A stretch of DNA of 43,794 bases from Longimicrobiaceae bacterium (GCA_035696245.1 DASRQW010000050.1:1-43794); one strand, 5' to 3'; shown: positions 31,232 through 39,642, counted from the stretch's first letter. Numbers and translations are program-made. The notes: generated by a model from the sequence alone, not told the origin.

Positions 31232-32357
31232 TCGGTTCAAGTACCCGCTCCTCACCGCGGGCCTCACGCTGGCGCTGGGCGCGGCGGCGCTGGGCGCCCA
31301 GGACACGCTGGCCCCTGCGCAATCTGCCGTGGCGTCGCCCCGCGTGTCCGGCGACCGCCTGGGCTTCGGCGGCACGGTCGTCTCGCGCGGCGAGACGGTG
31401 GACGGCGACGTGGTCTCGGCCGTGGGCGACGTCCGGGTGGAGGGCCACGTGCGCGGCGACGTGACGGTGGGCCGCGGCAACCTGCTCGTGGAGCCCGGCG
31501 CCTCCATCGACGGCGACGCCACGGTGAGCGCGGGCAACCTCTCCAACCACGGCACCATTCGCGGCAGCGCTCGCGTGGCCAGCGGCAAGCTGGTGAACTG
31601 GGGCCGCGTGCTGGGCGAGATGCGGGCGGAGGACGCGCCCCGCGCCACCATGGGCCAGCCCCACGCGGCGGGTACCACGGCGCTGCACGTGCGGCGCACG
31701 TTCCTGGGCCGCATGGGCGACGGCCTGGCCGGCCTGGTCTCCACCCTCGCCTTCGCGATGGTGCTGGCGGCCATCGGCGCGGCGCTGGTGTTCTACGCCC
31801 TGCCCCGCGTGGAGAAGGTGGGCGACGTGGTCCGGACCTCCACGCTGCGCGCCGGGGCCGTGGGCCTGGCGGCGGCGTTCCTCGCCATCCCCGTGGGCCT
31901 CGCCCTGATGGTGGCGCTCGCGTTCAGCATCGTGGGCATCCCCCTCATCTTCCTGGCCGTTCCGCTGTACATGCTGGCGCTGGCGGGTGCCGGGGCGATG
32001 GGGCTGGTCGCGGTGGCGCACGCCATCGGCGAGCGGACGGCGGAGCAGCGCGGCTCGTTCGAGACGCTGCACCGCAACGCGTACACCTACGTCTTCACCG
32101 GCCTGGGCGTGCTGCTGGCCCCGCTGGCGGCGGCGCACCTCCTCCAGATGACGGGCTTCCTGGGCGTGCTGGGCGACATCCTGCAGTTCTTCGCGGTGAT
32201 GCTGGTGTGGGCCGCGGCCATCGTCGGGTTCGGCGCGGTGGTGATGACGCGCGCCGGCGGCTGGGCGGACCGTCTGCGCTGGCGCCGCTACGACCCCATC
32301 TTCGACGCGGACCCGGTGTTCGACTCCACGCCCGGCGCGAGGGCGGGCCATGTTTGA
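31221..32357 (+). CDS. Bactofilin-like (polymer-forming) membrane protein
   Basis: The 378-residue protein has a signal peptide (1-26, ALGAQ). Residues about 43-135 consist of short beta-helix rungs of the bactofilin type (VDGDVVSAVGDVRVEGHVRGDVTVG, ASIDGDATVSAGNLSNHGTIRGSARVASG are in residues 60-118). The C-terminal half has four hydrophobic helices between residues about 165 and 355. The design suggests a periplasmic beta-helix tethered to the inner membrane. It overlaps the anti-sigma gene by 11 bases and the toastrack gene by 8, so translation of all three is coupled. The role is likely envelope sensing or reinforcement, from context. Confidence 0.85.
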   Translation: MRADRFKYPLLTAGLTLALGAAALGAQDTLAPAQSAVASPRVSGDRLGFGGTVVSRGETVDGDVVSAVGDVRVEGHVRGDVTVGRGNLLVEPGASIDGDATVSAGNLSNHGTIRGSARVASGKLVNWGRVLGEMRAEDAPRATMGQPHAAGTTALHVRRTFLGRMGDGLAGLVSTLAFAMVLAAIGAALVFYALPRVEKVGDVVRTSTLRAGAVGLAAAFLAIPVGLALMVALAFSIVGIPLIFLAVPLYMLALAGAGAMGLVAVAHAIGERTAEQRGSFETLHRNAYTYVFTGLGVLLAPLAAAHLLQMTGFLGVLGDILQFFAVMLVWAAAIVGFGAVVMTRAGGWADRLRWRRYDPIFDADPVFDSTPGARAGHV

Positions 32358-33207
32358 CACTTTCCGCTCCCGTGCTGCGGCGGCCCTCGCGGTGGGCGCG
32401 CTGCTGGGCGCCACGCAGCCGGCGCACGCGCAGACCTGGCGCACGGTGACGTCCGCCCGCCAGCGCGGGGCTGAGAAGGCGCTGGCCGTGCACGTGCAGT
32501 ACGGCGCGGGGCACCTTACCGTATCGCCCGCGTCCGCCGGGCTGCTCTACCGGTTCGAGATGCGGTACGACGAGGACAAGGTGCGCCCGCTCACCGAGTA
32601 CAGCGCCGCCTCGGGCACGCTGCGGCTGGGGATGGAGCAGCGCGACCGCGAGGGCATCCGCGGCATCAAGCGCGAATCCCGCGCGGCGGTGTCGCTCAGC
32701 CCGGAGGTGCCCACCGCGCTCCGGCTGGAGTTCGGGGCGGGCGATGCGGACCTGGACCTGGGCGGCCTGTCGCTCAGCGACGTGGACATCTCCACCGGCG
32801 CGAGCGAGACGCGGATCAGCTTCGGCGCGCCCAACCGGATCGCGGCGCGGCGGGTGAAGATGGCGGCGGGCGCGGCGAGCCTGAACGTGTCGGGCCTGGG
32901 CAACACCGGCGCGCCGCGCTTCGAGTTCGAGGGCGGGATGGGGCACACCACGCTCGACTTCGGCGGGCGGTGGACGCACAGCGCGTCGGCCACGGTGGAG
33001 ATGGGTGTGGGGTCGGTGACGCTGCGGCTGCCGCGGGCGCTGGGCGTGCGCGTGACCAAGGACTCGTTCCTGAGCAGCTTCGACGGGGCGGGGATGGTGA
33101 AGCGGGGCGACGCGTGGTACTCGCGCAACTGGGCCACGGCGCCGTACAAGCTGACGGTGGACATCGATGCCGCGCTCGGCTCGATCGACGTCGTCTGGAT
33201 CGACTGA
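32350..33207 (+). CDS. Secreted toastrack-fold protein (LiaF/DUF2154-like)
   Basis: The 285-residue protein has a signal peptide (1-28, ending AHAQ). The rest is a series of short beta strands with DADLDLGGLSLSDVDISTGASETRISF, AARRVKMAAGAASLNVSGLGN and the final KLTVDIDAALGSIDVV, the layout of the toastrack family, including the LiaF C-terminal domain that senses envelope stress in Gram-positives. No membrane helix is seen, so it should be periplasmic. It overlaps the preceding bactofilin-like gene by 8 bases. Its neighbours strengthen a stress-sensing role. Ligand unknown. Confidence 0.85.
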   Translation: MFDTFRSRAAAALAVGALLGATQPAHAQTWRTVTSARQRGAEKALAVHVQYGAGHLTVSPASAGLLYRFEMRYDEDKVRPLTEYSAASGTLRLGMEQRDREGIRGIKRESRAAVSLSPEVPTALRLEFGAGDADLDLGGLSLSDVDISTGASETRISFGAPNRIAARRVKMAAGAASLNVSGLGNTGAPRFEFEGGMGHTTLDFGGRWTHSASATVEMGVGSVTLRLPRALGVRVTKDSFLSSFDGAGMVKRGDAWYSRNWATAPYKLTVDIDAALGSIDVVWID

Positions 33208-33245
33208 ACTTCGGACCTGAAAACAACTTCTGCCGGGAGGCTCGC

Positions 33246-33521
33246 ATGATCGCCGCTCTGGTCGCTCTCTTCGTCATCGGCGTGCTGCTCTTCGTCTTCG
33301 CCGCGGTCGCCATCGGCCTCGCCATCGCGGCGGTCGCCATCGCGATGAAGCTGCTGCCGTTCATCCTCGTCGCCTGGCTCGTGATGCGGCTCGTTCGCAG
33401 CAGCGGGCGCTCCTCCTACTCGACTGTTCACGCCAGGCATCCGCCCCACAACTTCCCGCGGCCGACGACGACCGGCGGCATCTCGGTCGAGGACGCGGCC
33501 TGGCTGGATTCGCGCGTGTAG
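33246..33521 (+). CDS. Small membrane protein, last gene of the envelope operon
   Basis: A strong Shine-Dalgarno (GGGAGG, 6 bases upstream) precedes an ATG that opens a 91-residue product. Residues 1-53 are almost entirely hydrophobic and form two adjacent helices (MIAALVALFVIGVLLFVF, then LPFILVAWLVMRLV). The C-terminal 38 residues are polar with a His/Pro-rich patch (HARHPPHNFPRP). It is unlike any family I can name; its position suggests a part in the response to envelope damage, as small phage-shock proteins do. It lies 38 bases after the toastrack gene. Confidence 0.78.
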   Translation: MIAALVALFVIGVLLFVFAAVAIGLAIAAVAIAMKLLPFILVAWLVMRLVRSSGRSSYSTVHARHPPHNFPRPTTTGGISVEDAAWLDSRV

Positions 33522-33540
33522 GCGATCGGGGGGTGCGAGG

Positions 33541-33574
33541 CGGGAGATGCGGGTCGGACGATCCGCATCTCCAG
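33541..33574. repeat. Dispersed CGGGAGATGCG motif paired as a hairpin
   Basis: GGAGATGCGG (33543-33552) and CCGCATCTCC (33563-33572) form a perfect 10-base stem; TCG and CGA inside extend it with one G-T pair to 14 bases around GA. The exact repeat copy is 33541-33551. It follows the last gene of the envelope operon by 19 bases. Confidence 0.8.
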
Positions 33575-33598
33575 AGGACAGAAGAACATCGGATGACG

Positions 33599-33633
33599 GA
33601 AGGGCGGCGATCTCGCGTGGATCGCCGCCCTTC
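33599..33633. terminator. Hairpin terminator between convergent genes
   Basis: GAAGGGCGGCGATC (33599-33612) pairs perfectly with GATCGCCGCCCTTC (33620-33633) around a 7-base loop. It separates the envelope operon (plus) and mrp (minus, ends 33683). Confidence 0.85.
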
Positions 33634-33682
33634 TTCGTTCGATCGCCGTGTGGTCTGGAATCCACGGAAGACTTCGCTGGAG

Positions 33683-34795
33683 CTAGGCGGATGCGAGGCG
33701 TTCGGCGACCTTCTCGGCGATCTCGCGGAGGGCGATGCCGGCGGGGGACTCCGGCTCGCCGAGGACGGCGGGGAGGCCGGCGTCGCCGCCCTGGCGCACG
33801 TGCATCTCCAGCGGCACCTCGCCCAGGAACTCCACGCCGGTCTGCTGCGACAGGCGCGTGCCGCCCGCGCGCCCGAAGATCTCGTAGCGCTCGCCGCAGC
33901 ACGGGCAGACGAAGCCGCTCATGTTCTCCACGATCCCCAGCACGCGCGTGTTGGTTCGCTCGAACATCTTGATCGCCCGAAGCACGTCGCCCGTGGATGC
34001 GTCCTGCGGGGTGGTGACCATGACCACGCCGTCCACCCGGATGGTCTGCACGAGGGAGAGCTGCGCGTCGCCCGTGCCGGGCGGCATGTCGACCACCAGC
34101 ACGTCCAGCTCGCCCCACTCCACCTGCTCCAGGAACTGCTTGAGGATGCCGGCGATCATGGGCCCGCGCATGATGGCGGGCTGCTCGTCTTCCAGCAGGA
34201 AGCCCAGGCTCATCAGCTTGACGCCGTGCGCCACGAGCGGCGCGATCTTCTCCGCGCCCTTCGCGCCCGTCACGGCGGGCTTGCGACGCTCGCCGAACAT
34301 CAGGGGGATGTTGGGGCCGTAGATGTCGGCGTCCAGCACGCCCACGCGCTTGCCCGCGCCCGCGAGCGCGGTGGCGAGGTTCACGGCCACGGTGCTCTTC
34401 CCCACCCCGCCCTTGCCCGAGCTGACGGCGACGATGCGGTCCACGCCCGGCAGCAGGTTCGCGTTTGGTGTGGGCGCAGGCACAGAGCCGGGCCGGAGCG
34501 GCGATTTATTCTGCTGCGCCTTCGTCTGCACGCTCCCCGCGGCGGGCAGAGCGATGTCGATCTTCACCTTCTGCACGCCGGCCACCTTCTCCACCGCGCC
34601 GCGGGCCTGGCGCACGAGGTTGCCGGGGTCGTCGGCCTGGAGGGCGAAGCGGAAGCGCACGGTGCCGTCTTCGGTCACGTCCAGCTCGCGCACGCGGCCG
34701 GACGAGACCACGTCGTCGCCGCTCACGGGGTGCACCACCTGGGTCAGCGCGGCGGCCACGCGCCGCAGCACCTGGTCACGCTCGGTGTTGGTCAA
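33683..34795 (-). CDS. mrp: Mrp/ApbC-type iron-sulfur cluster carrier ATPase
   Basis: This 370-residue cytoplasmic P-loop protein is a scaffold that moves Fe-S clusters to target proteins. Residues 1-85 are the MIP18/DUF59 domain; a Pro/Gln linker follows. The deviant Walker A SSGKGGVGKS lies at residues 125-134, DADIYGPNIP at 155-164, and DMPPGTGD at 236-243. The cluster-binding cysteines are C297 and C300 in GFVCPCCGERY. All expected motifs are intact. It is a single-gene unit, convergent with the envelope operon. Confidence 0.96.
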   Translation of the reverse strand: MTNTERDQVLRRVAAALTQVVHPVSGDDVVSSGRVRELDVTEDGTVRFRFALQADDPGNLVRQARGAVEKVAGVQKVKIDIALPAAGSVQTKAQQNKSPLRPGSVPAPTPNANLLPGVDRIVAVSSGKGGVGKSTVAVNLATALAGAGKRVGVLDADIYGPNIPLMFGERRKPAVTGAKGAEKIAPLVAHGVKLMSLGFLLEDEQPAIMRGPMIAGILKQFLEQVEWGELDVLVVDMPPGTGDAQLSLVQTIRVDGVVMVTTPQDASTGDVLRAIKMFERTNTRVLGIVENMSGFVCPCCGERYEIFGRAGGTRLSQQTGVEFLGEVPLEMHVRQGGDAGLPAVLGEPESPAGIALREIAEKVAERLASA

Positions 34796-35199
34796 AAGGG
34801 CTCCTCTTCTTCTCTATCGGCAGCGGCTGCGCTGGGCGCCGCGTCGTGTCGGTGTGCGGGCGATGCGAAAACGGCCGGCGCTCGTCTGGCGCCGGCCGCG
34901 TGCGGTCGTGGCGGGTCGCGGCGCGCGGCCGCCGGGCGCCATCCCATCTACCGAGCCCCGTTCGCCGTCGCGTCGAGCGAGATGGCGCCGCGGACCGCGG
35001 CGTGCTTGCGCGGGCGCAATTTACGGCTGGCCCGCAGGGGGGGCAAGCAGCCGCCGGGGGTCTGCCGCGCGGCGGGCGCGAGGGTTGGACGTTCGTTGGA
35101 CGAGGCGAGCGGGCGTGGGGTCTTCTTCTTGCTACCGCGCCGCTTCCGTCTGCCGGACGCGCCCGCGCTCCGGTGCGAACGGGCGACGCGGAGGAGTGC
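34796..35199. other. Divergent intergenic region between mrp and the AI-2E transporter
   Basis: About 400 bases with no convincing gene. It holds a perfect hairpin, CGGCCGGCGC (34872-34881) with GCGCCGGCCG (34889-34898), that could act as a terminator or attenuator. No clear promoter could be assigned. Confidence 0.6.
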
Positions 35200-36465
35200 A
35201 TGGAGGAACACACGGGGCGCGAACGGTCGATCGCGCTGGGGGTGCTGGCGGTGGTCGCGGCCGGCGTGGCGCTCCGCCTCGCGGCCGAGGTGCTGGTGCC
35301 CATCGCCATCTCGCTGCTGCTGTTCGCGCTCTTCCGCCCGCTGGTGCGCCGCCTCCAGCGCTGGCACGTGCCCGCCACGCTCAGCGCCATCGTGCTGGTG
35401 CTGGGGCTCGTGGGCCTGCTCTTCGGCATCGGCGCGGCGTTCGCGCAGCCGCTCCAGGAGTGGACGGAGCTGGCGCCCAAGAGCATCGCCGCGGCGCGCA
35501 CGAAGCTGGAAGGCGTCGCGCGGAAGCTCCCGTTCTCCACCTTCGGCGGCGGAAGCTCGTCGGCGGGCGCGCAGGGCTCGAGCGGCGGCGCGGCCGGACA
35601 GCCGTCGACGGGCGGTGCGGCCGCTGCGCAGCCGCATCCCCGGTCCAGCGGACTTCCCGCCGCGGCGCAACGGACCGCCGGATCGGCGGCGGCGGGCGGA
35701 ACGAACCGCGCGGGGGAGGCGCCGGCGGGTGGGGCGGGCGTAAATGGAGGAGGAGGCGCGGGCGCTCCGGGCGGAGGCGGGGGCGGGGGTGGGGGCGGTG
35801 CACCGGGGGACGGGGGGAAGAGCCCGATGGTGGGCATTCTCGCCAAGGTCTTCGGCACCACGGCCAGCCTGATCTCCACGGCGGTAGAAGTGCTGCTGCT
35901 GCTCTGCTTCCTGCTCGCGGCGGGCGACCGGCTGCGCGACAAGGTGAAGAAGGCGATCCACGGCGCGGGCGACCGCGCGACGGCCGTGCAGGTCGCGGAA
36001 GAGATCGAGGCGGTGGTGTCGCGTTACGTGGTGGCGACGGCGCTCATCAACCTGGGGCAGGGTCTGGTCGTCGGCCTCGTGATGTGGGCGCTGGGGATGC
36101 CCACGCCGGCGCTGTGGGGGCTGATGACGTTCATCGTGGAATTCATCCCCTATCTCGGCGCGATGGTCGTCATCACCCTGCTCACGCTGGTGGGCCTCGC
36201 CACGTTCGGCAACCTGGGCCACGCGCTGATCGCGCCCGCGTCGTACCTCGCCATCACCACGCTGCAGAACAACCTGGTGAGCCCCATCGCCTACGGCCGC
36301 GGGCTGAAGCTGAGCCCCGCCGTGATCCTCGTGGCGGTGATGGTGTGGTGGTTCCTGTGGGGCGTGGCGGGCGCCGTGGTCGCCGTCCCCGTCGTAGCCG
36401 CGGTGAAGGTGCTGGCGGACCACGTGCCCGCGCTCAACGGCCTGGGCGAGCTGCTCGGCGAGTAG
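35200..36465 (+). CDS. AI-2E family transporter with a Gly-rich insertion
   Basis: The 421-residue membrane protein belongs to the TqsA/PerM-like AI-2E family. Hydrophobic helices lie near residues 10-45 and 60-83, and in the C-terminal half the family core is complete: NLGQGLVVGLVMWALGMPTPALWGLMTFIVEFIPYLG and NNLVSPIAYGRGLKLSPAVILVAVMVWWFLWG (residues about 270-410, described here by their landmarks). Between helices 3 and 4, residues about 115-208 are an unusual low-complexity insert of Gly/Ser/Ala/Pro with a run of ten glycines. The start ATG has GGAGGAG 5 bases upstream. Substrate unknown; the family name does not prove AI-2 transport. Confidence 0.9.
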   Translation: MEEHTGRERSIALGVLAVVAAGVALRLAAEVLVPIAISLLLFALFRPLVRRLQRWHVPATLSAIVLVLGLVGLLFGIGAAFAQPLQEWTELAPKSIAAARTKLEGVARKLPFSTFGGGSSSAGAQGSSGGAAGQPSTGGAAAAQPHPRSSGLPAAAQRTAGSAAAGGTNRAGEAPAGGAGVNGGGGAGAPGGGGGGGGGGAPGDGGKSPMVGILAKVFGTTASLISTAVEVLLLLCFLLAAGDRLRDKVKKAIHGAGDRATAVQVAEEIEAVVSRYVVATALINLGQGLVVGLVMWALGMPTPALWGLMTFIVEFIPYLGAMVVITLLTLVGLATFGNLGHALIAPASYLAITTLQNNLVSPIAYGRGLKLSPAVILVAVMVWWFLWGVAGAVVAVPVVAAVKVLADHVPALNGLGELLGE

Positions 36466-36501
36466 CTTTCGAGGGGGATGGAAGACATGACGACGCTTCG
36501 A

Positions 36502-36534
36502 GAGATGCGGACCGGAGACGGTTCGCATCTCCCG
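36502..36534. repeat. Dispersed CGGGAGATGCG motif paired as a hairpin
   Basis: GAGATGCGGACCG (36502-36514) pairs with CGGTTCGCATCTC (36519-36531) with one wobble and a 4-base loop GAGA. The exact repeat copy (minus) is 36524-36534. It lies between the transporter gene and pruA, about 70 bases before the pruA start. Confidence 0.82.
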
Positions 36535-36603
36535 TTTGCGGGTGGCGAATCGAGGCCGCGCCGGATAGCTTGTCGGCTTCCACCTGGACCTTGGAGAGGA
36601 CCG

Positions 36604-38235
36604 ATGAGCAGCAGCATTTCGCGGGTTCCGGCGCCGTACAACGAGCCGGTGCTGGGGTACGCGCCGGGCAGCCCCGAGCGCGCCGAGCTGAAGGCTACGC
36701 TGGCCCGCATGGCGGGCGAGCAGATCGAGATCCCCGTGATCGTGGGCGGCAAGGAGATCCGCACCGGCAACACCGAGACGGTGGTGATGCCGCACGACCA
36801 CGGCCACGTGCTGGCGACCTGGCACAAAGCGGGCGACGCAGAGATCCGCGCCGCCATCGACAGCTCGCTCGCCGCGCAGCGCGACTGGGCGCGCTGGCCG
36901 TGGGAGGAGCGCGCCGCCGTGCTGCTGCGGGCGGCCGAGCTGCTGGCCACCCGCTGGCGCCCGATCATGAACGCGGCCACCATGCTGGGCCAGAGCAAGA
37001 CCGCGCACCAGGCCGAGATCGACGCCGCGTGCGAGATGATCGACTTCTTCCGCTTCAACGCGCACTTCGCCCAGCAGCTCTACTCCGAGCAGCCCATCTC
37101 GTCGCCGGGCGTGTGGAACCGCAGCGACCACCGGCCGCTGGAGGGCTTCGTCTACGCCGTCACGCCGTTCAACTTCACCTCCATAGCCGGCAACCTGCCC
37201 ACGGCGCCCGCGCTGCTGGGCAACGTGGCGATCTGGAAGCCGGCGGCCACGGCGGTGTACAGCGGCTGGCACATCATGAAGCTGCTGGAGGAGGCGGGGC
37301 TGCCGCCGGGCGTGATCAACTTCGTGCCGGGCGACCCGGGCCGCATCAGCGAGCTGCTGCTGAACAGCCGCGACCTGGCGGGCGTGCACTTCACCGGCAG
37401 CACCGCGGTCTTCCAGTCGATCTGGAAGACGGTGGGCAACCGCATCGACACCTACCGCTCGTACCCGCGGCTGGTGGGCGAGACGGGCGGCAAGGACTTC
37501 ATCGTCGCGCACGCGAGCGCGGATGCGGAGGCGCTGGCGACGGCCATCGTGCGCGGCGGCTACGAGTACCAGGGCCAGAAGTGCAGCGCCGCCTCGCGCA
37601 TCTACGTGCCGGACTCCATCTGGCCGCGCGTGAAGGAGCTGACGCTGGGGATGATGGAGAAGATCAAGGTGGGCGACCCGGCAGACTTCCGGAACTTCAT
37701 GGGCGCCGTGATCGACCGGAAGGCGTACGACAAGATCACGGGCTACATCAAGCACGCCGAGAAGGCGGACGGCGTGGAGATCATCGCCGGCGGCAAGTAC
37801 GACGACAGCAAGGGCTACTTCATCGACCCCACGCTGGTGCAGGCGCAGGACTCGGCATACCAGCTCATGTGCGAGGAGGTGTTCGGCCCCGTCGTGTCGC
37901 TGCACGTGTACCCCGAGGCGAAGTGGGCCGAGACGCTGCGCATCGTGGACGAGACCACGCCGTACTCGCTGACCGGCGCCGTCTTCGCCAACGACCGCGC
38001 GGCGGTCGCGGAGGCGGACCGGGAGCTGCGCAATGCCGCCGGCAACTTCTACATCAACGACAAGCCCACGGGCGCGGTGGTGGGCCAGCAGCCGTTCGGC
38101 GGAGCGCGGGCGAGCGGCACGAACGACAAGGCCGGCTCCATCCTCAACCTCATCCGCTGGATCTCGCCGCGCACCATCAAGGAGACGTTCTCTCCCCCCC
38201 GCGCGTTCGAGTACCCGTTCATGAACGAGAAGTAA
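36604..38235 (+). CDS. pruA: L-glutamate gamma-semialdehyde dehydrogenase (P5C dehydrogenase)
   Basis: This 543-residue NAD-dependent enzyme completes proline breakdown to glutamate. It belongs to the stand-alone PruA branch (N-terminal YNEPVLGYAPGSPER is typical). The general base Glu293 lies in LVGETGGKD and the catalytic Cys327 in YQGQKCSAASR. The nucleotide-binding FTGSTAVF and C-terminal PFGGARASGTNDKAG are present. The frame is open from 36478, but the ATG at 36604 with GGAGAGG in front is the right start; upstream sequence contains the dispersed repeat. It is not next to a proline dehydrogenase gene in this window. Confidence 0.97.
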   Translation: MSSSISRVPAPYNEPVLGYAPGSPERAELKATLARMAGEQIEIPVIVGGKEIRTGNTETVVMPHDHGHVLATWHKAGDAEIRAAIDSSLAAQRDWARWPWEERAAVLLRAAELLATRWRPIMNAATMLGQSKTAHQAEIDAACEMIDFFRFNAHFAQQLYSEQPISSPGVWNRSDHRPLEGFVYAVTPFNFTSIAGNLPTAPALLGNVAIWKPAATAVYSGWHIMKLLEEAGLPPGVINFVPGDPGRISELLLNSRDLAGVHFTGSTAVFQSIWKTVGNRIDTYRSYPRLVGETGGKDFIVAHASADAEALATAIVRGGYEYQGQKCSAASRIYVPDSIWPRVKELTLGMMEKIKVGDPADFRNFMGAVIDRKAYDKITGYIKHAEKADGVEIIAGGKYDDSKGYFIDPTLVQAQDSAYQLMCEEVFGPVVSLHVYPEAKWAETLRIVDETTPYSLTGAVFANDRAAVAEADRELRNAAGNFYINDKPTGAVVGQQPFGGARASGTNDKAGSILNLIRWISPRTIKETFSPPRAFEYPFMNEK

Positions 38236-38258
38236 GGTCTTCCATCTTCGGAAGATGC

Positions 38259-38296
38259 ACGAAGCGCCCGCAGCCGGTGAGCCGCGGGCGCTTCGT
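38259..38296 (+). terminator. Hairpin terminator after pruA
   Basis: ACGAAGCGCCCGC (38259-38271) pairs with GCGGGCGCTTCGT (38284-38296) over 13 bases with a 12-base loop; CGTT follows. Confidence 0.85.
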
Positions 38297-38302
38297 CGTT
38301 CT

Positions 38303-38313
38303 CGGGAGATGCG
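38303..38313 (+). repeat. Dispersed CGGGAGATGCG motif
   Basis: An exact plus-orientation copy begins seven bases after the pruA terminator stem. No paired copy lies nearby. Confidence 0.7.
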
Positions 38314-38724
38314 ATCCATCAGACGAGCATCCACTACCCCGCTCCACCTCCCGGCGAACTCAACCCGCCGAGTCGCACATGTCGTTGTAGGGGTGCGATT
38401 TATCGCATCCGCTCCTTGCCACATGCGACGCAGGACCGTCGCCCAAACGGTATTTATCCCAAGCGTTTCCGCAGATACGACGCTGGGGACGGGGCTGCGC
38501 ACCGCGGCATCTCGGCGGATGGGCGGCAGAGGCACGCATCCGCCGAAATCCGTAAGCCGTTGCAGTGCAATGAAGTGCGCGATTACAGACAGATCCGCGG
38601 ATGACCGCGCGTCGAAATCCACCCAACGGAACTCGCCGCATCCATGTACCTCTTGCCGACGCGGACGGCACACGGGCCGCCGCGAGGCTCCTCCAGCATC
38701 GAACACTCTACGCGAGGTTCAACG

Positions 38725-39375
38725 ATGAAACGCTCCGTCCTCCTCACCGGCGCCGCGGCGGCGGTCCTGGCCCTGGCCGCCTGCAACGGCGACGCGACGT
38801 CCGCCGCTGCGAACAGCTCGCTCTCGAACGACGAGGCGCAGGCGCTGGCTTCCAGCATGGCCGCCAGCACGGGCGACGCGCTGGCCGAGTCGTTCGGCGG
38901 CTGGGGCACCTTCGACCGCCTCCCCGCCGCGGGCTCGGTGGAGGTCGCGGCCGCGACGGTCACGCGCACCGAGACGTTCTCGCGCACACGCTCGTGCCCG
39001 GCCGGCGGCACCGTGACCGTGGCCGGCACCCGCAGCGGCACCGCCGACGCGGCGACGAAGACCGGGAGCTGGACGGAGACGGCCACGCGAACCGACGCAG
39101 CCTGCGCGCACACGGTGCGGACCGGCGTGACGGTGACGGTGAACGGCGCGCCGAACGTCGCCATCACGTCGTCGCACTCGCGCACCAACGGCACGCCGGG
39201 CACGTGGACGCACACCGAGAAGGGCGCGTTCGACTGGAGCCGCAGCAACGGCAAGAGCGGCCACTGCACCGTGGACGTGACCTCCACCTACGACCCGGCG
39301 GCGAAGACTTACCACACCAAGGGCACCATCTGCAACGTGACGTTCGACAAGACGATCACGCACGACACGCCCTGA
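38725..39375 (+). CDS. Putative lipoprotein of unknown function
   Basis: The 216-residue protein has a lipoprotein signal (lipobox LALAAC, Cys at about residue 19). The mature part is rich in Thr/Ser and alternates as short beta strands (EVAAATVTRTETFSRTRSCPAGGTVTVAG), with four further cysteines that may make disulfides. No known domain is recognised. The ATG at 38725 has GAGG upstream. It is a single-gene unit ended by a strong hairpin at 39399. Similar Thr-rich lipoproteins are common in Longimicrobium-type genomes, by recollection. Confidence 0.78.
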   Translation: MKRSVLLTGAAAAVLALAACNGDATSAAANSSLSNDEAQALASSMAASTGDALAESFGGWGTFDRLPAAGSVEVAAATVTRTETFSRTRSCPAGGTVTVAGTRSGTADAATKTGSWTETATRTDAACAHTVRTGVTVTVNGAPNVAITSSHSRTNGTPGTWTHTEKGAFDWSRSNGKSGHCTVDVTSTYDPAAKTYHTKGTICNVTFDKTITHDTP

Positions 39376-39398
39376 AGCTCGGCGGCGCACGACACGGC

Positions 39399-39430
39399 AG
39401 CGGCCCGCGGGAGTCTCCCCGCGGGCCGCT
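39399..39430 (+). terminator. Hairpin terminator after the lipoprotein gene
   Basis: AGCGGCCCGCGGG (39399-39411) pairs with CCCGCGGGCCGCT (39418-39430) around a 6-base loop, followed by CGTCTTTCC. It begins 24 bases after the stop codon. Confidence 0.85.
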
Positions 39431-39642
39431 CGTCTTTCCAGTACCTTTCTGCTTCGGCCCGCACTCAGGCGTCCGGCACGTCGAGTACCCCTTGCGTAGG
39501 AACGTACCGGCCGCGCCACATCGAAACAGAGCCGCCGGCTATCGGACGGCGTCGTGAAGCCCTCACGCGCACGTTGTCACCGAACGACGAAGGCCCCGAT
39601 CGGCGGAAGCCCCTTCCTTCGGTCCAGAACTCCAGCGGTCCA

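Larger units (their letters stand above)
38236..38724. other. Intergenic region between pruA and the lipoprotein gene
   Basis: About 490 bases with the pruA terminator, one exact repeat copy and a palindrome GCGATTTATCGC (38391-38402). The stretch 38385-38480 is less GC-rich and probably holds the promoter of the lipoprotein gene, but no clean match was found. No gene is convincing. Confidence 0.6.

Noticed and set aside
34323-38390. Very long plus-strand open frame (1355 codons) and a similar minus frame over 34948-38706
   Set aside because: Both are antisense or shifted-frame shadows of the AI-2E transporter and pruA. They have Arg/Pro/Gly-rich sequence without any motifs, a normal by-product of high GC.
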